Source of the DNA: JAMOBE01 sp039908285
GTDB lineage: Bacteria; Pseudomonadota; Alphaproteobacteria; Rhodospirillales; Rhodospirillaceae
Assembly: GCA_039908285.1 (NCBI GenBank)
Contig: JAMOBE010000015.1
Location: 1 to 58,243, forward strand
Direction of reading: 5' to 3'
DNA: 58,243 nt
Shown: piece after piece, positions 15,825 through 25,279 of the stretch
Layout: every line of letters starts with the position of its first letter
Position numbering within the stretch: position 1 is the stretch's first letter
Notes under the pieces: model-generated
The model's database searches: none
Told to the model about the DNA's origin: nothing
What the model saw: only the letters and a program-made list of their open reading frames with translations
Program-made: the position numbers and the translations under genes

Positions 15825-16930
15825 CGGGAGGAAAGACCAGGGTTCTCATCGTCGATGACTCGGCCACGGTGCGCCAGGCGCTGACCACGGTCTTGGGTGA
15901 GGATCCCGAACTCGACGTGATGGGGACCGCAAGTGACCCGTATGTCGCCGCAAGCCTGATCCAGAAGGAGGTGCCGGACGTCATCGTCCTCGACGTGGAG
16001 ATGCCACGCATGGATGGCATCACCTTCCTGCGCAAGATCATGCAGCAGCGGCCGATGCCGGTGGTGATCTGCTCGTCCCTGACCGAGGAGGGTTCGGAAA
16101 CCCTGATGCAGGCCCTGGAGGCGGGGGCGGTCGAGGTCATCCTGAAGCCAAAGCTCGGCAGCAGGCAGTTCCTGCTGGAATCCCGCATCCGCATCTGCGA
16201 TGCCGTCAAGGCGGCGGCCGTCGCCCGGCTGCGCCCGCTGGCTCCCGTTTCCGAACTGGTCAGGAAGCCACGGGTGGTGACGAAGAAGCTGTCGGCCGAC
16301 GTCATCCTGCCGCCACCCGACGCCAGGACCTCGTCCCTGACCCGCACCACGGAAAAAGTGGTGTGCGTCGGCGCCTCCACCGGCGGCACGGAGTCCCTGC
16401 GGATATTGCTGGAAGCCCTGCCGGCGGACGCACCCGGCATGGCCATCGTCCAGCACATGCCCGAACATTTCACCACCGCCTTCGCCAAACGGCTCGATTC
16501 CCTGTGCGCGATGACGGTGAAGGAGGCGAGCAACGGCGACTCCATCCTGCGGGGCCACGTGCTGATCGCTCCCGGCAACCACCACATGCTGGTGAAGCGC
16601 AGCGGTGCCCGCTATTTCGTCGAGGTCAGGGACGGCCCACTGGTGTCGCGCCATCGTCCCTCGGTCGACGTCCTGTTCCGTTCGGCCGCACGCCACGCCG
16701 GAGCCAATGCCATGGGCATCCTGATGACCGGCATGGGCGACGACGGCGCCCGCGGGCTCCTCGAGATGCTCCAGGCCGGGGCCCAGACCATCGCCGAGGA
16801 CGAATCGTCGTGCGTCGTGTTCGGCATGCCGCGGGAGGCGATCAAGCTCGGCGCGGCGCGGTGCGTGCTTCCCCTCGAGCGCTTCAAGGATGAGATCGCG
16901 CGCTGGCAGTTTGCCGGTGGGAGCCCCTGA
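15821..16930 (+). CDS. cheB: Chemotaxis protein-glutamate methylesterase CheB
   Basis: 369 aa. The receiver (1-125) has phospho-Asp 58 in IVLDVEMPRMDG. A linker precedes the methylesterase/deamidase domain (about 178-365), whose catalytic triad is visible as Ser186 in GASTGG, His212 in QHMP and Asp307 in MTGMGDDGA. It removes receptor methyl groups when phosphorylated by CheA. It starts at GTG 15821, overlapping the cheR stop, with GGAGG upstream. The stop overlaps the cheD start (TGATG). Confidence 0.96.
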   Translation: MTGGKTRVLIVDDSATVRQALTTVLGEDPELDVMGTASDPYVAASLIQKEVPDVIVLDVEMPRMDGITFLRKIMQQRPMPVVICSSLTEEGSETLMQALEAGAVEVILKPKLGSRQFLLESRIRICDAVKAAAVARLRPLAPVSELVRKPRVVTKKLSADVILPPPDARTSSLTRTTEKVVCVGASTGGTESLRILLEALPADAPGMAIVQHMPEHFTTAFAKRLDSLCAMTVKEASNGDSILRGHVLIAPGNHHMLVKRSGARYFVEVRDGPLVSRHRPSVDVLFRSAARHAGANAMGILMTGMGDDGARGLLEMLQAGAQTIAEDESSCVVFGMPREAIKLGAARCVLPLERFKDEIARWQFAGGSP

Positions 16931-17421
16931 TGGGTGTGGGACAGGCCGCCGCGCAGCAATTGCCGCAGGTGCACCTGTTTCCGGGTGATATGGCCTGTCA
17001 GCTCAAGCCACAGCTGATAACGACCATCCTGGGGTCGTGCGTTGCGGTGTGCCTGTGGGACCGGTCCCTGCGCTTTGGCGGCATGAACCACTTCCTGCTG
17101 CCCTATTGGGAGCACCAGGGCGAGCCGTCCCTGCGTTACGGCAATGTCGCCATCGAGGCCCTGGTCGAGGAAATGCGGCGATTCGGCAGCCGACCGGGTG
17201 ACCTTCGCGCCAAGGTGTTCGGCGGGGCCAACGTGCTGCCGGTGAACGGCGATGGCCCAACCATCGGCACCCGCAACGTCGACATGGCGCTCCAGGAACT
17301 GCGCCGCTTCGACATTCCGGTGGTGAACCGGCACGTGTCGGGCACCAGTGGCCTGCTGATCAAGCACTTCACCGAAACCGGCGAAGTATGGCTGCGCCCG
17401 GTCCGCAACACCCGGACCTGA
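16930..17421 (+). CDS. cheD: Chemoreceptor glutamine deamidase CheD
   Basis: 163 aa. The catalytic Cys lies in TILGSCVAVCLWD and the catalytic His in GGMNHFLLPY, the CheD hallmarks. The conserved KVFGGANVL and GTSGLLIKH segments follow. It deamidates receptor glutamines and often works with a CheC-family phosphatase; none is present here, though the STAS protein could fill a related role (speculative). Last gene of the operon, overlapping cheB by one base. Confidence 0.95.
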   Translation: MGVGQAAAQQLPQVHLFPGDMACQLKPQLITTILGSCVAVCLWDRSLRFGGMNHFLLPYWEHQGEPSLRYGNVAIEALVEEMRRFGSRPGDLRAKVFGGANVLPVNGDGPTIGTRNVDMALQELRRFDIPVVNRHVSGTSGLLIKHFTETGEVWLRPVRNTRT

Positions 17422-17475
17422 TACCGTCGAGCCTAATCACTGACACGCGATGTCAAAGAGGCAATACGATCACCA

Positions 17476-17725
17476 GCGTGCTGGCGTAGAGAAAAAAGGC
17501 GCAACACGGATGAACACGGATAAGAAGAGATGAACACGGATGCAGAATACCAGAATGCAGCTCCGTCTTTACCCGTGACAATGTAATATTAATAATATCT
17601 AATTAATACAGCAACATATTTACACGTGTCTCACGTAAGCCTATGTCAAACTCCGCTGCATCCGTGTTTATCCGTGGATATCCGTGTTCATCCGTGTTGC
17701 GTCTTTTTTCTCTACGTCAGCACGT
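17476..17725. repeat. Long inverted repeat (70-nt arms) after cheD
   Basis: The left arm 17476-17545 and right arm 17656-17725 are reverse complements with a mismatched patch of about 10 nt and three or so single differences. Each arm carries several copies of an ACACGGAT-type octamer (GATGAACACGGAT; ATCCGTGTT on the other arm) and a GTAGAGAAAAAAG tract. The 110-nt centre is AT-rich (TAATATTAATAATATCTAAT). No gene is seen between cheD and truA (17422-17805). As RNA it would fold into one long hairpin. Terminator, MITE-like element or repeat-family member are all possible. Confidence 0.8.
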
Positions 17726-17782
17726 TGTGAACCGGTTCGGAACGCGGCTGAACCAAACGTGAGGCGATCCCCCCGCTCGCTG
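17718..17782 (+). repeat. 65-nt dispersed repeat, copy 1
   Basis: The sequence starts CAGCACGTTGTGAACCGG and ends CGCTCGCTG; it matches 41589-41653 in the same orientation with about six differences in 65. It overlaps the outer 8 nt of the inverted repeat that precedes it. It contains the internal inverted pair GGTTC/GAACC. It lies 3' to the truA gene, 24 nt from its stop. Confidence 0.8.
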
Positions 17783-17805
17783 TCCCGCATCTGCTCAAAA
17801 TTGGA

Positions 17806-18585
17806 TCATGTATCCGGAGGATAGCCAACCGCGACCAGGTAAAGTCCGCAGGCCGGGGCGGTCTGGCCGGCGGCGCGGCGGTCGCGGGCGTCCAGGGCCT
17901 GCCGCAGGTCGGCCGCCGTCCATTTCCCCTCGCCGACCCGTCGCAGGGTGCCCACCAGATTGCGCACCTGGTGGTGGAGAAACGAGCGGGCGCGGGCCGT
18001 CACCCGGATCTCGTCGCCGTGGCGCACGATGTCCAGCTGGTCGAGGGTGCGGATCGGCGAGTTGGCCTGGCACTCGCTGGCGCGGAAGCTGGTGAAGTCG
18101 TGACGTCCGATCAGCACCTGGGCTGCCTCGTGCATGGCCTCGGCATCGAGGTGACCCGGCACCCACCAGGCCCGGTTCTGGTCGAGGGCGGTCGGTGCCC
18201 GCCGGTTGACGATCCGGTACAGGTAGGTGCGCTCGATGGCCGAGAAGCGGGCGTGAAAGTCGTCGTTGACCGGGACCGCCTCCAGCACGGCGATGGGGCG
18301 CGGACGCAGGCGGGCGTTCAGGGCATCGCGCACGCTACGGGCGGAATACTCACGCGGCAGGTCCACGTGGCCCACCTGGCCCAGGGCGTGTACCCCCGCG
18401 TCGGTACGCCCCGCGGCGTGGACGGCGATGGCACGGTCGCCGATGGCGGTGGTGGCGGTGGCGCCGCCGCAAAGGGCGACGGCGGCGTCCTCCAGCGCCT
18501 CCTGCACCGACGGGCCGTTGTCCTGACGCTGCCAGCCGACGAAGGGGGTGCCGTCGTACTCGATCAGCAGCCGATAGCGCGGCAT
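17806..18585 (-). CDS. truA: tRNA pseudouridine(38-40) synthase
   Basis: 259 aa, usual length. The N-terminus RLLIEYDGTPFVGWQRQ and the catalytic motif AAGRTDAGVHALGQ (nucleophile Asp62) identify TruA, which converts U38-U40 of the tRNA anticodon stem to pseudouridine. Conserved FTSFRASECQA and FLHHQVRNLVG segments are present. It follows recA by 25 nt on the same strand and is probably co-transcribed with it. Confidence 0.96.
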   Translation of the reverse strand: MPRYRLLIEYDGTPFVGWQRQDNGPSVQEALEDAAVALCGGATATTAIGDRAIAVHAAGRTDAGVHALGQVGHVDLPREYSARSVRDALNARLRPRPIAVLEAVPVNDDFHARFSAIERTYLYRIVNRRAPTALDQNRAWWVPGHLDAEAMHEAAQVLIGRHDFTSFRASECQANSPIRTLDQLDIVRHGDEIRVTARARSFLHHQVRNLVGTLRRVGEGKWTAADLRQALDARDRRAAGQTAPACGLYLVAVGYPPDT

Positions 18586-18610
18586 CGCCGGTCAGCGCCG
18601 CCGGTGGGCG

Positions 18611-19711
<1,101 letters not shown>

Positions 19712-19799
19712 GATATGCCCCCGTTTATCCCATACGGCGCCCAGCGCCGCAACACCGCAGACAGTACGGCATTTGTTCCGCCCGCACAAGCAATTTTTA

Positions 19800-19814
19800 G
19801 AACGTCAAAGCAAC
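19800..19814 (-). promoter_or_regulatory. Candidate SOS (LexA) box upstream of recA
   Basis: On the minus strand this reads GTTG-N7-GTTC, one mismatch from the alphaproteobacterial LexA site GTTC-N7-GTTC. It sits about 90 nt before the recA start and overlaps a possible -35 (TTGACG). The position suits autoregulation by LexA. With one half-site altered, the call is tentative. Confidence 0.35.
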
Positions 19815-19859
19815 TTTTCCCTCTTCCCCTGCGTCGCTGGTTCCTGTACACACGATGGC

Positions 19860-21410
19860 ATGGCCCTTTTGCGCTCCATCGCGACGGTTGGCGGCTTCTC
19901 CCTGCTGAGCCGCATCACCGGGTTCGCGCGCGATATCCTGGTTGCCAATGCTCTTGGTGCGGGAATGGTGGCCGACGTGTTCTTCGTCGCCTTCAAGTTC
20001 CCGAACCTGTTCCGCCGCCTGTTTGCCGAGGGGGCCTTCAGCGCCGCTTTCGTTCCCATCTATGCCGCGATGATCGACCAGAAAGGGCAGGGGCCCGCCG
20101 ATCAGTTCGCCCGGCGGTCGCTGTCGGTGCTGGGGGTGGTACTGGTGGCCTTCGTCGGCCTCATGGAGGTGGCGATGCCGTGGGCGATGTACGTCTTCGC
20201 CCCCGGCTTCGATGCCGTTCCCGGCAAGATCGAACTTGCGGTCGAGTTGACTCGCGTCACGTTCCCCTATCTGGTGTTCATCTCCATCGTGTCCCTGCAG
20301 GCGGGGGTGTTGAATTCCATCGGCCGCTTCGCCGCGGCGGCGGGGACGCCGATTCTCCTCAACCTCAGTCTGATCGCGGCGCTCCTCGCCCTGACGCCGC
20401 ATGTGGAGACACCGGGGCATGCCCTGTCGTGGGGGGTGGCGGCGGCCGGCGTGCTGCAGCTCCTCTGGCTGTGGGTGAGCTGCGCCCGCGCCGGGGTGCG
20501 CCTCTTTCCGGTCGTGCCTCGTTTCGACCCCGACGTGCGCCTGCTGGCCCGACGCATTCTGCCCGTCGCCTTCGGGGCCGGGCTGTACCAGATCAACCTG
20601 CTGGTGGACACGGTCCTGGCGTCCATGGTGGCCGAGGGGGCGGTCTCGTATCTCTACTATGCCGACCGGGTCAACCAGCTTCCCCTCGGGGTGGTGGGCG
20701 TGGCGGTGGGCACGGCGCTGCTGCCGCTGCTGGCCCGCCGCCTTGCCGCCGGCGACGCGGCCGGGGCCATGGACAGTCAGAATCGGGCGCTGGAGTTCGC
20801 CCTGCTGCTGACGGTGCCGTCCTGCGTGGCGCTGGCCCTCACCGCCGGGCCGATCGTGTCGGTGCTGTTCCAGCGCGGGGCCTTCGGGCCGGTGGAGCGG
20901 GACGCGACCGCCGCCGCCCTCGCCGCCTTCGCCGTCGGTCTGCCGGCCTATGTGCTGATCAAGGTGTTCACACCCGGTTTCTTTGCCCGCCACGATACCG
21001 CGACGCCGGTCAAGGTGGCCGGCATCGCCCTGGTGGCCAACATCGTCTTCAGCCTGGTTCTGATGTGGCCGCTCGCCCATGTGGGCATCGCCCTCGCCTC
21101 GGCGCTGGCGTCGTGGCTCAACGCCGGGATGCTGGCGGTCATTCTCCACCGCCGCGGTCACTTCGTGGTCGATGCGCGGCTGCGTCGGCGGCTGCCCCGT
21201 CTATTGGTGGCGACGGCGGTGTTCGCCGGGCTGCTGGCGGTGGGGCGGTGGGGCCTCGAGGGCTACCTCGCCGGCCCGCTGGCGATGCGAGCCGCCGCCC
21301 TGGCGGCTCTGGTGGCTGGCGGGGTGGTCTGTTTCGGCGTGCTGCTCCAGGTGACCGGCACCGCCCGCCTGTCCGAACTGAAGCGTTTCGCCCGCCGCGA
21401 CGTCACTTGA
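19860..21410 (+). CDS. murJ: Lipid II flippase MurJ (MviN)
   Basis: 516 aa polytopic membrane protein with about 14 predicted hydrophobic segments. The family N-terminus SIATVGGFSLLSRITGFARD, the VADVFFVAFKFPNLFRRLFAEGAF block and the later QRGAFG and VLIKVFTPGFFARHDTATPV motifs are intact. It flips lipid II across the inner membrane for peptidoglycan synthesis. ATG 19860 has no strong ribosome site but begins exactly at the conserved family start. It is convergent with the next gene, 3 nt apart. Confidence 0.95.
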   Translation: MALLRSIATVGGFSLLSRITGFARDILVANALGAGMVADVFFVAFKFPNLFRRLFAEGAFSAAFVPIYAAMIDQKGQGPADQFARRSLSVLGVVLVAFVGLMEVAMPWAMYVFAPGFDAVPGKIELAVELTRVTFPYLVFISIVSLQAGVLNSIGRFAAAAGTPILLNLSLIAALLALTPHVETPGHALSWGVAAAGVLQLLWLWVSCARAGVRLFPVVPRFDPDVRLLARRILPVAFGAGLYQINLLVDTVLASMVAEGAVSYLYYADRVNQLPLGVVGVAVGTALLPLLARRLAAGDAAGAMDSQNRALEFALLLTVPSCVALALTAGPIVSVLFQRGAFGPVERDATAAALAAFAVGLPAYVLIKVFTPGFFARHDTATPVKVAGIALVANIVFSLVLMWPLAHVGIALASALASWLNAGMLAVILHRRGHFVVDARLRRRLPRLLVATAVFAGLLAVGRWGLEGYLAGPLAMRAAALAALVAGGVVCFGVLLQVTGTARLSELKRFARRDVT

Positions 21411-21413
21411 GAC

Positions 21414-22778
21414 TCAGAACCCGGACGCCCTGGCGTTTCTCTCGGTGTCGTGGCGGCTGGTGACGTCGTGGACCAGGGCCAACCCGGTGTCGAGACCGGG
21501 AGGCTGCGTGACCTCGAAACGGCGGAGGGTACCGGCGGTGTCGACGACCCTGGCTTCGCCGGAGCCGTCGAGGGCGGAGACGAAGACCGCGATGCCCCGG
21601 CACTCGCGGACCAGCCGCTCCATCACCGTGTTGTCGGGCCGGGAACCGTCAACAGCGAGCCGGATGAGGCCGATACCCAGCGACTCGGTCAAGGTGCGCA
21701 GGATATCGAGCTGTTCCTCGGCGGCGGATCGTCCGTTGGATCCGGCCTCCGGTGCTTCCGGCTCCGCGTCCACTGGCGTGGCCGGCGTCTGATGGGCGAG
21801 CCTACGCCGGCGTGCCGCGGACAGCGCCACCGCCAGCACCACGGCCAGGGCCACTCCGCCCGCCATCGCGGCGCGAAGGAGTCTGTCCATCGCGACGATG
21901 GGAGCCGTCAGGGTATCCGCCTCCGAACGTGGGAGCAGGGTCACGAAAGTCGCCTTGAGGTCCGACGAGCCGTAATCGAAGAACAGCGCGGATCGGCCGC
22001 TGACCATGTGACTGCGTTCGATGGCGTCGAAACGGCTCCCCTCCGGCAGCTGCGCCGGGGAACTGCTGGCCAGCACTTCCGGCGGCGATCCGCCGATCAG
22101 TGCGACGACGTAGGGGCCTCGCAGGAACACGCCCCCGGCTTCCTGGAGAAAGCGTCGGTCCAGGCTCGACACGGCCATCAGCCGGGCGATCACGTCGCCG
22201 CGTTCGTCCACGGCCTGGGTCGAGGTGATGACGTAGGGCCGACCATCGAGGGTGGTCAGCAGCGTCTGCCCGTCGCTCATGGCCAGAATTCGGCGGTCGA
22301 GTTGATGCAATTGCGACGGAACGCTGCCATGGCTGACGTAGATTTCCCGCAGGCGATCGTTGCGGTCCATCACGGCCAGGACCTGCGGCACCGAAAACGC
22401 CCGCAGCACCGACCGGGGCGCCAGCCACGTCGGTAGACCACTGGTGACGTTGGGAACGACCGGACCGCTCGGATTGTCCCACTCCGGCGAATTCGCATGA
22501 TGCTTGAGGAGATGGGACACGACGTCCCGCTGGCGGACCTGCAGCCGCAGCAGGGCTGCATGGGACTCCAGCGCCTGATGGAAGCGGTGCCGATCACCGA
22601 CCGCCCGCTCGTCGAGGCGTCGGCCGATCTCGTCGTCGAGAATGCCCCGCAGGAGTGTCGTCTGCAGCGGATCGAGAATGGCCCACAGGGCGGTGGAGAC
22701 CAGCACCAGCCCAGCCGCCACCTTGGCCACGAGCGGCAGGCGATCGAAGCGATCCGTCAGGTTTCCACGCTGGTTCAT
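21414..22778 (-). CDS. Two-TM sensor-like protein lacking an output domain
   Basis: 454 aa. TM1 is 16-36, an extracytoplasmic region 37-302 (Cache/CHASE-like in size and layout), TM2 303-322, then an acidic-Pro linker and a cytoplasmic PAS-like segment about 356-440 ending HDVTSRHDTERNARAS and a stop. In histidine kinases and GGDEF proteins this kind of ending leads straight into the output module, which is absent here. The gene follows a PstS-like binding protein (gap 121 nt, same strand), suggesting a binding-protein/receptor pair. Either a truncated kinase or a stand-alone sensory subunit. Confidence 0.7.
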   Translation of the reverse strand: MNQRGNLTDRFDRLPLVAKVAAGLVLVSTALWAILDPLQTTLLRGILDDEIGRRLDERAVGDRHRFHQALESHAALLRLQVRQRDVVSHLLKHHANSPEWDNPSGPVVPNVTSGLPTWLAPRSVLRAFSVPQVLAVMDRNDRLREIYVSHGSVPSQLHQLDRRILAMSDGQTLLTTLDGRPYVITSTQAVDERGDVIARLMAVSSLDRRFLQEAGGVFLRGPYVVALIGGSPPEVLASSSPAQLPEGSRFDAIERSHMVSGRSALFFDYGSSDLKATFVTLLPRSEADTLTAPIVAMDRLLRAAMAGGVALAVVLAVALSAARRRRLAHQTPATPVDAEPEAPEAGSNGRSAAEEQLDILRTLTESLGIGLIRLAVDGSRPDNTVMERLVRECRGIAVFVSALDGSGEARVVDTAGTLRRFEVTQPPGLDTGLALVHDVTSRHDTERNARASGF

Positions 22779-22899
22779 TCCAGAGACACCAACTCGGCTC
22801 CCGTCCGTCTGAGGGAATCCTAACGTTTCGGACAGTGACCGAGAAGACTTGAATGCCGCCCCCTGGCGCAGTGCATATCGGTACGCCGTCCGGGAGACA

Positions 22900-23931
22900 C
22901 TATCGGGGTTCGCCCACCAGCTCGTCGTCAAGGAATTTCCAGCCCAACTGGCGCAGTCGGGAGGCCGGTACGATGCCGTAGACGGGATCGATGTCCCCGG
23001 CATGGGCCACCAGGTACTGCGCGAGGCGCTCGGCCAGGGCGTTCTTTGCCGGCTCCTCCGTCCAGCTCGAGATGTTGAAGACGCGATAGATCGGGTACTT
23101 CCCGGCGGCCACCGCCGCCGTGTCGGCCGGGGAATGACCATCGAGGCGGACCGTCCTGACGCGCCCCTGTTCGGCATAGCGGTTCACATGCCACAGGGTC
23201 TCGTAGCCGATGGCCGTCTCCGACTGCGACACCCGCTGGATCATGTCGACGATCGCCGGCACATCGAGCGCCTCGGGACTGAAGGCGTCGGCGTTGGGGA
23301 GAAGGAGGCGCCAGTGGCCGGGCCGCAGACTGCAGTGCAGGCGGGACACCACGCGAACCGGCTCTCCCGCCGCCGCCCGGAAGCCGCTCACGGGCAGATC
23401 GGCCCAACTGGTGACGGAACCGCCGAACAGCCGACGGGCCTCGGCCAGGCTGAGGTTTTCGACCGGATTGGACGGATGGACGATGAGGGCCACGGCGGCG
23501 ATGCCGATGGTGTGGTAGCGCACCCCGGGCATCCGGTCGGTGTCGGCGGGTGGGCAGCACATGGCCGTGATGTCGGCGCTCCGGTCGGCCAGGGCGCCGC
23601 TCGCCAGGCCGCAGGTGCCCTCCTGGGTGGCGATGGTCACGTGGTTGTCGGCGGCGAATTTCCGGACGAGTGGCAGCAGGGCCGGGTAGATCTGCTGGTC
23701 AAGGGCCAGGGCCAGGTCGGCGGCCTTGCCGTTCTCCCCCGCCGGCCGGGTGATCGCCTGGCGGCGCCACGACTCGGGCATGGGCATCACCGCCCGGGGA
23801 TCGCTGAAGGCGCGCCCGCCCAGTTCCTCCGGCAGAGCCGGCTCCGCGGCGATCGCCCCGCCGCCTCCGCCCGCCGCCAGCAGGGCACCCAGCCACAGAG
23901 CCGCCAGCCACCGCGGCACCATCGTCGTCAT
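22900..23931 (-). CDS. PstS-like periplasmic substrate-binding protein
   Basis: 343 aa. A signal peptide (about 1-29, ending AIAAE) precedes a type II periplasmic-binding fold. The segments ADITAMCCPP, VALIVHPSNPVENLSLAEARRLFGG and WADL follow the phosphate-binding-protein-like (PBP_like_2) pattern. Four Cys residues are unusual for PstS. GAGGGG lies 7 nt before the ATG. No pstCAB or phoU gene is in the window; the only partner is the sensor-like gene downstream, so sensing rather than uptake is likely (inference). The ligand is unknown. Confidence 0.75.
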   Translation of the reverse strand: MTTMVPRWLAALWLGALLAAGGGGGAIAAEPALPEELGGRAFSDPRAVMPMPESWRRQAITRPAGENGKAADLALALDQQIYPALLPLVRKFAADNHVTIATQEGTCGLASGALADRSADITAMCCPPADTDRMPGVRYHTIGIAAVALIVHPSNPVENLSLAEARRLFGGSVTSWADLPVSGFRAAAGEPVRVVSRLHCSLRPGHWRLLLPNADAFSPEALDVPAIVDMIQRVSQSETAIGYETLWHVNRYAEQGRVRTVRLDGHSPADTAAVAAGKYPIYRVFNISSWTEEPAKNALAERLAQYLVAHAGDIDPVYGIVPASRLRQLGWKFLDDELVGEPR

Positions 23932-24061
23932 GATCGCCCCTCAGTCTTTGCCGAGTCTCGCCCACCCCGCCAGTCACCATCGGCAGGCTCCCCCGGACGC
24001 GGTACGCAATAAGTAATACACTCCACCGGAAAGGACAAGGCGCCAGCGACGCCGCCACAGG

Positions 24062-25279
24062 TCAGGCGGCGGCGCGGCGGATGCCAAGGCGGCTCCAGAC
24101 GTCCACGAAGGCGGCCACCAGGTGGTCCATCATGGCGTCGTCGTGCATGGGGGTCGGGGTGATGCGCAGGCGCTCGGTGCCCACGGGCACGGTGGGGTAG
24201 TTGATGGGCTGGACGTAGATGCGATGACGGTTCAGCAGGTCATCGCTGGCCTGCTTGCACAGCGCGGCGTCGCCCACCATCACGGGGACGATGTGGCTCA
24301 CGGAGCTGGACATCACCGGCAGCCCCGCGTCGCGCAGGCGCCTCTTCAGGGTGGCGGCCCGCTCCTGGTGGCGGTCGCGGAGGTCGCCGTGGCGGCGGAG
24401 GTGCTGCACGCTGGCCAGCGCGCCGGCGGCCACCGCCGGCGGCAGCGAGGTGGTGAAGATGAAGCCGTTGCCGAAGCTGCGCACGAAGTCGATCATGTTG
24501 GCCGAGCCGGCGATGAAGCCGCCGACCACGCCGATGGCCTTGGCCATGGTGGCCTGGTAGACGGTGATGCGGTCGAGCTGTCCGTCGCGCTCGGCGACGC
24601 CGGCTCCGGTGGCGCCGTACATGCCGACGGCGTGGACTTCGTCGATGAAGGTCATGGCGTTGTGGCGCTCGGCCACGTCGCACAGGGCGCCGATGGGGGC
24701 GATGTCGCCATCCATGGAATAGACCGATTCGAACAGCACCAGCTTGGGCTGTTCCCTGGGGTACTGGGACAGGAGCTGGTCCAGGTGGTCAGGGTCGCTG
24801 TGGCGGAAGATCTGCTTCGGCGCCCGGGAGTGGCGCACGCCCTCGATCATCGAGTTGTGGTTGCCGGCGTCGGAAAATACGACCATGTTGGGAATCTTCG
24901 CCCCCAGCGTCTCGAGGGCGGTCATGTTGGCGACGTAGCCCGAGGTGAACAGCAGCGCCGACTCCTTGCCGAGCCAGTCGGCCAGTTCCCGCTCCAGCAG
25001 CACGTGATGGTGGTTGGTGCCCGAGATGTTGCGGGTCCCGCCGGCCCCGGCGCCGCTGCCGCGGATGGCATTCACCATCGCCTCCAGCACCACGGGATGC
25101 TGTCCCATGGCCAGATAGTCGTTGGAACACCAGATGGTGATCTCCTCGACCTTGCCGCCGCGGTGGTTCCTGGCGGTGGGGAAGGCGCCGACGATCCGCT
25201 CGATATCGGCGAAGACGCGATAGCGCCCCTCGGTCTTCAGGGTACCGAGTCGCTCCGCGAAATATGCCTCATAGTCCAC
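24062..25279 (-). CDS. hemA: 5-aminolevulinate synthase
   Basis: 405 aa from GTG 25279, which has a strong GGGAGG site 8 nt upstream and matches the family start (DYEAYFAERLGTLKTEGRYRVF). The glycine and succinyl-CoA site residues around CSNDYLAMG and SGAGAGGTRNISG, the FIDEVHAVG Asp and the PLP Lys247 in YQATMAKAIG are all present. It makes 5-aminolevulinate by the Shemin pathway, the usual route in alphaproteobacteria. The same reading frame is open upstream through a repeat into a class III aminotransferase (next entry), so it may also be made as part of a longer polypeptide. Confidence 0.95.
   Translation of the reverse strand: MDYEAYFAERLGTLKTEGRYRVFADIERIVGAFPTARNHRGGKVEEITIWCSNDYLAMGQHPVVLEAMVNAIRGSGAGAGGTRNISGTNHHHVLLERELADWLGKESALLFTSGYVANMTALETLGAKIPNMVVFSDAGNHNSMIEGVRHSRAPKQIFRHSDPDHLDQLLSQYPREQPKLVLFESVYSMDGDIAPIGALCDVAERHNAMTFIDEVHAVGMYGATGAGVAERDGQLDRITVYQATMAKAIGVVGGFIAGSANMIDFVRSFGNGFIFTTSLPPAVAAGALASVQHLRRHGDLRDRHQERAATLKRRLRDAGLPVMSSSVSHIVPVMVGDAALCKQASDDLLNRHRIYVQPINYPTVPVGTERLRITPTPMHDDAMMDHLVAAFVDVWSRLGIRRAAA

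Noticed and set aside
17498..17545. Regular ACACGGAT repeats considered as a CRISPR-like array
   Set aside because: The spacing is irregular, the units are short, there are no unique spacers of constant size and no cas genes, and the units form arms of an inverted repeat.
22779..23177. N-terminal extension of the two-TM sensor frame upstream of 22778
   Set aside because: The extra residues are the binding-protein gene read in another frame; ATG 22778 lies in the gap just before TM1.
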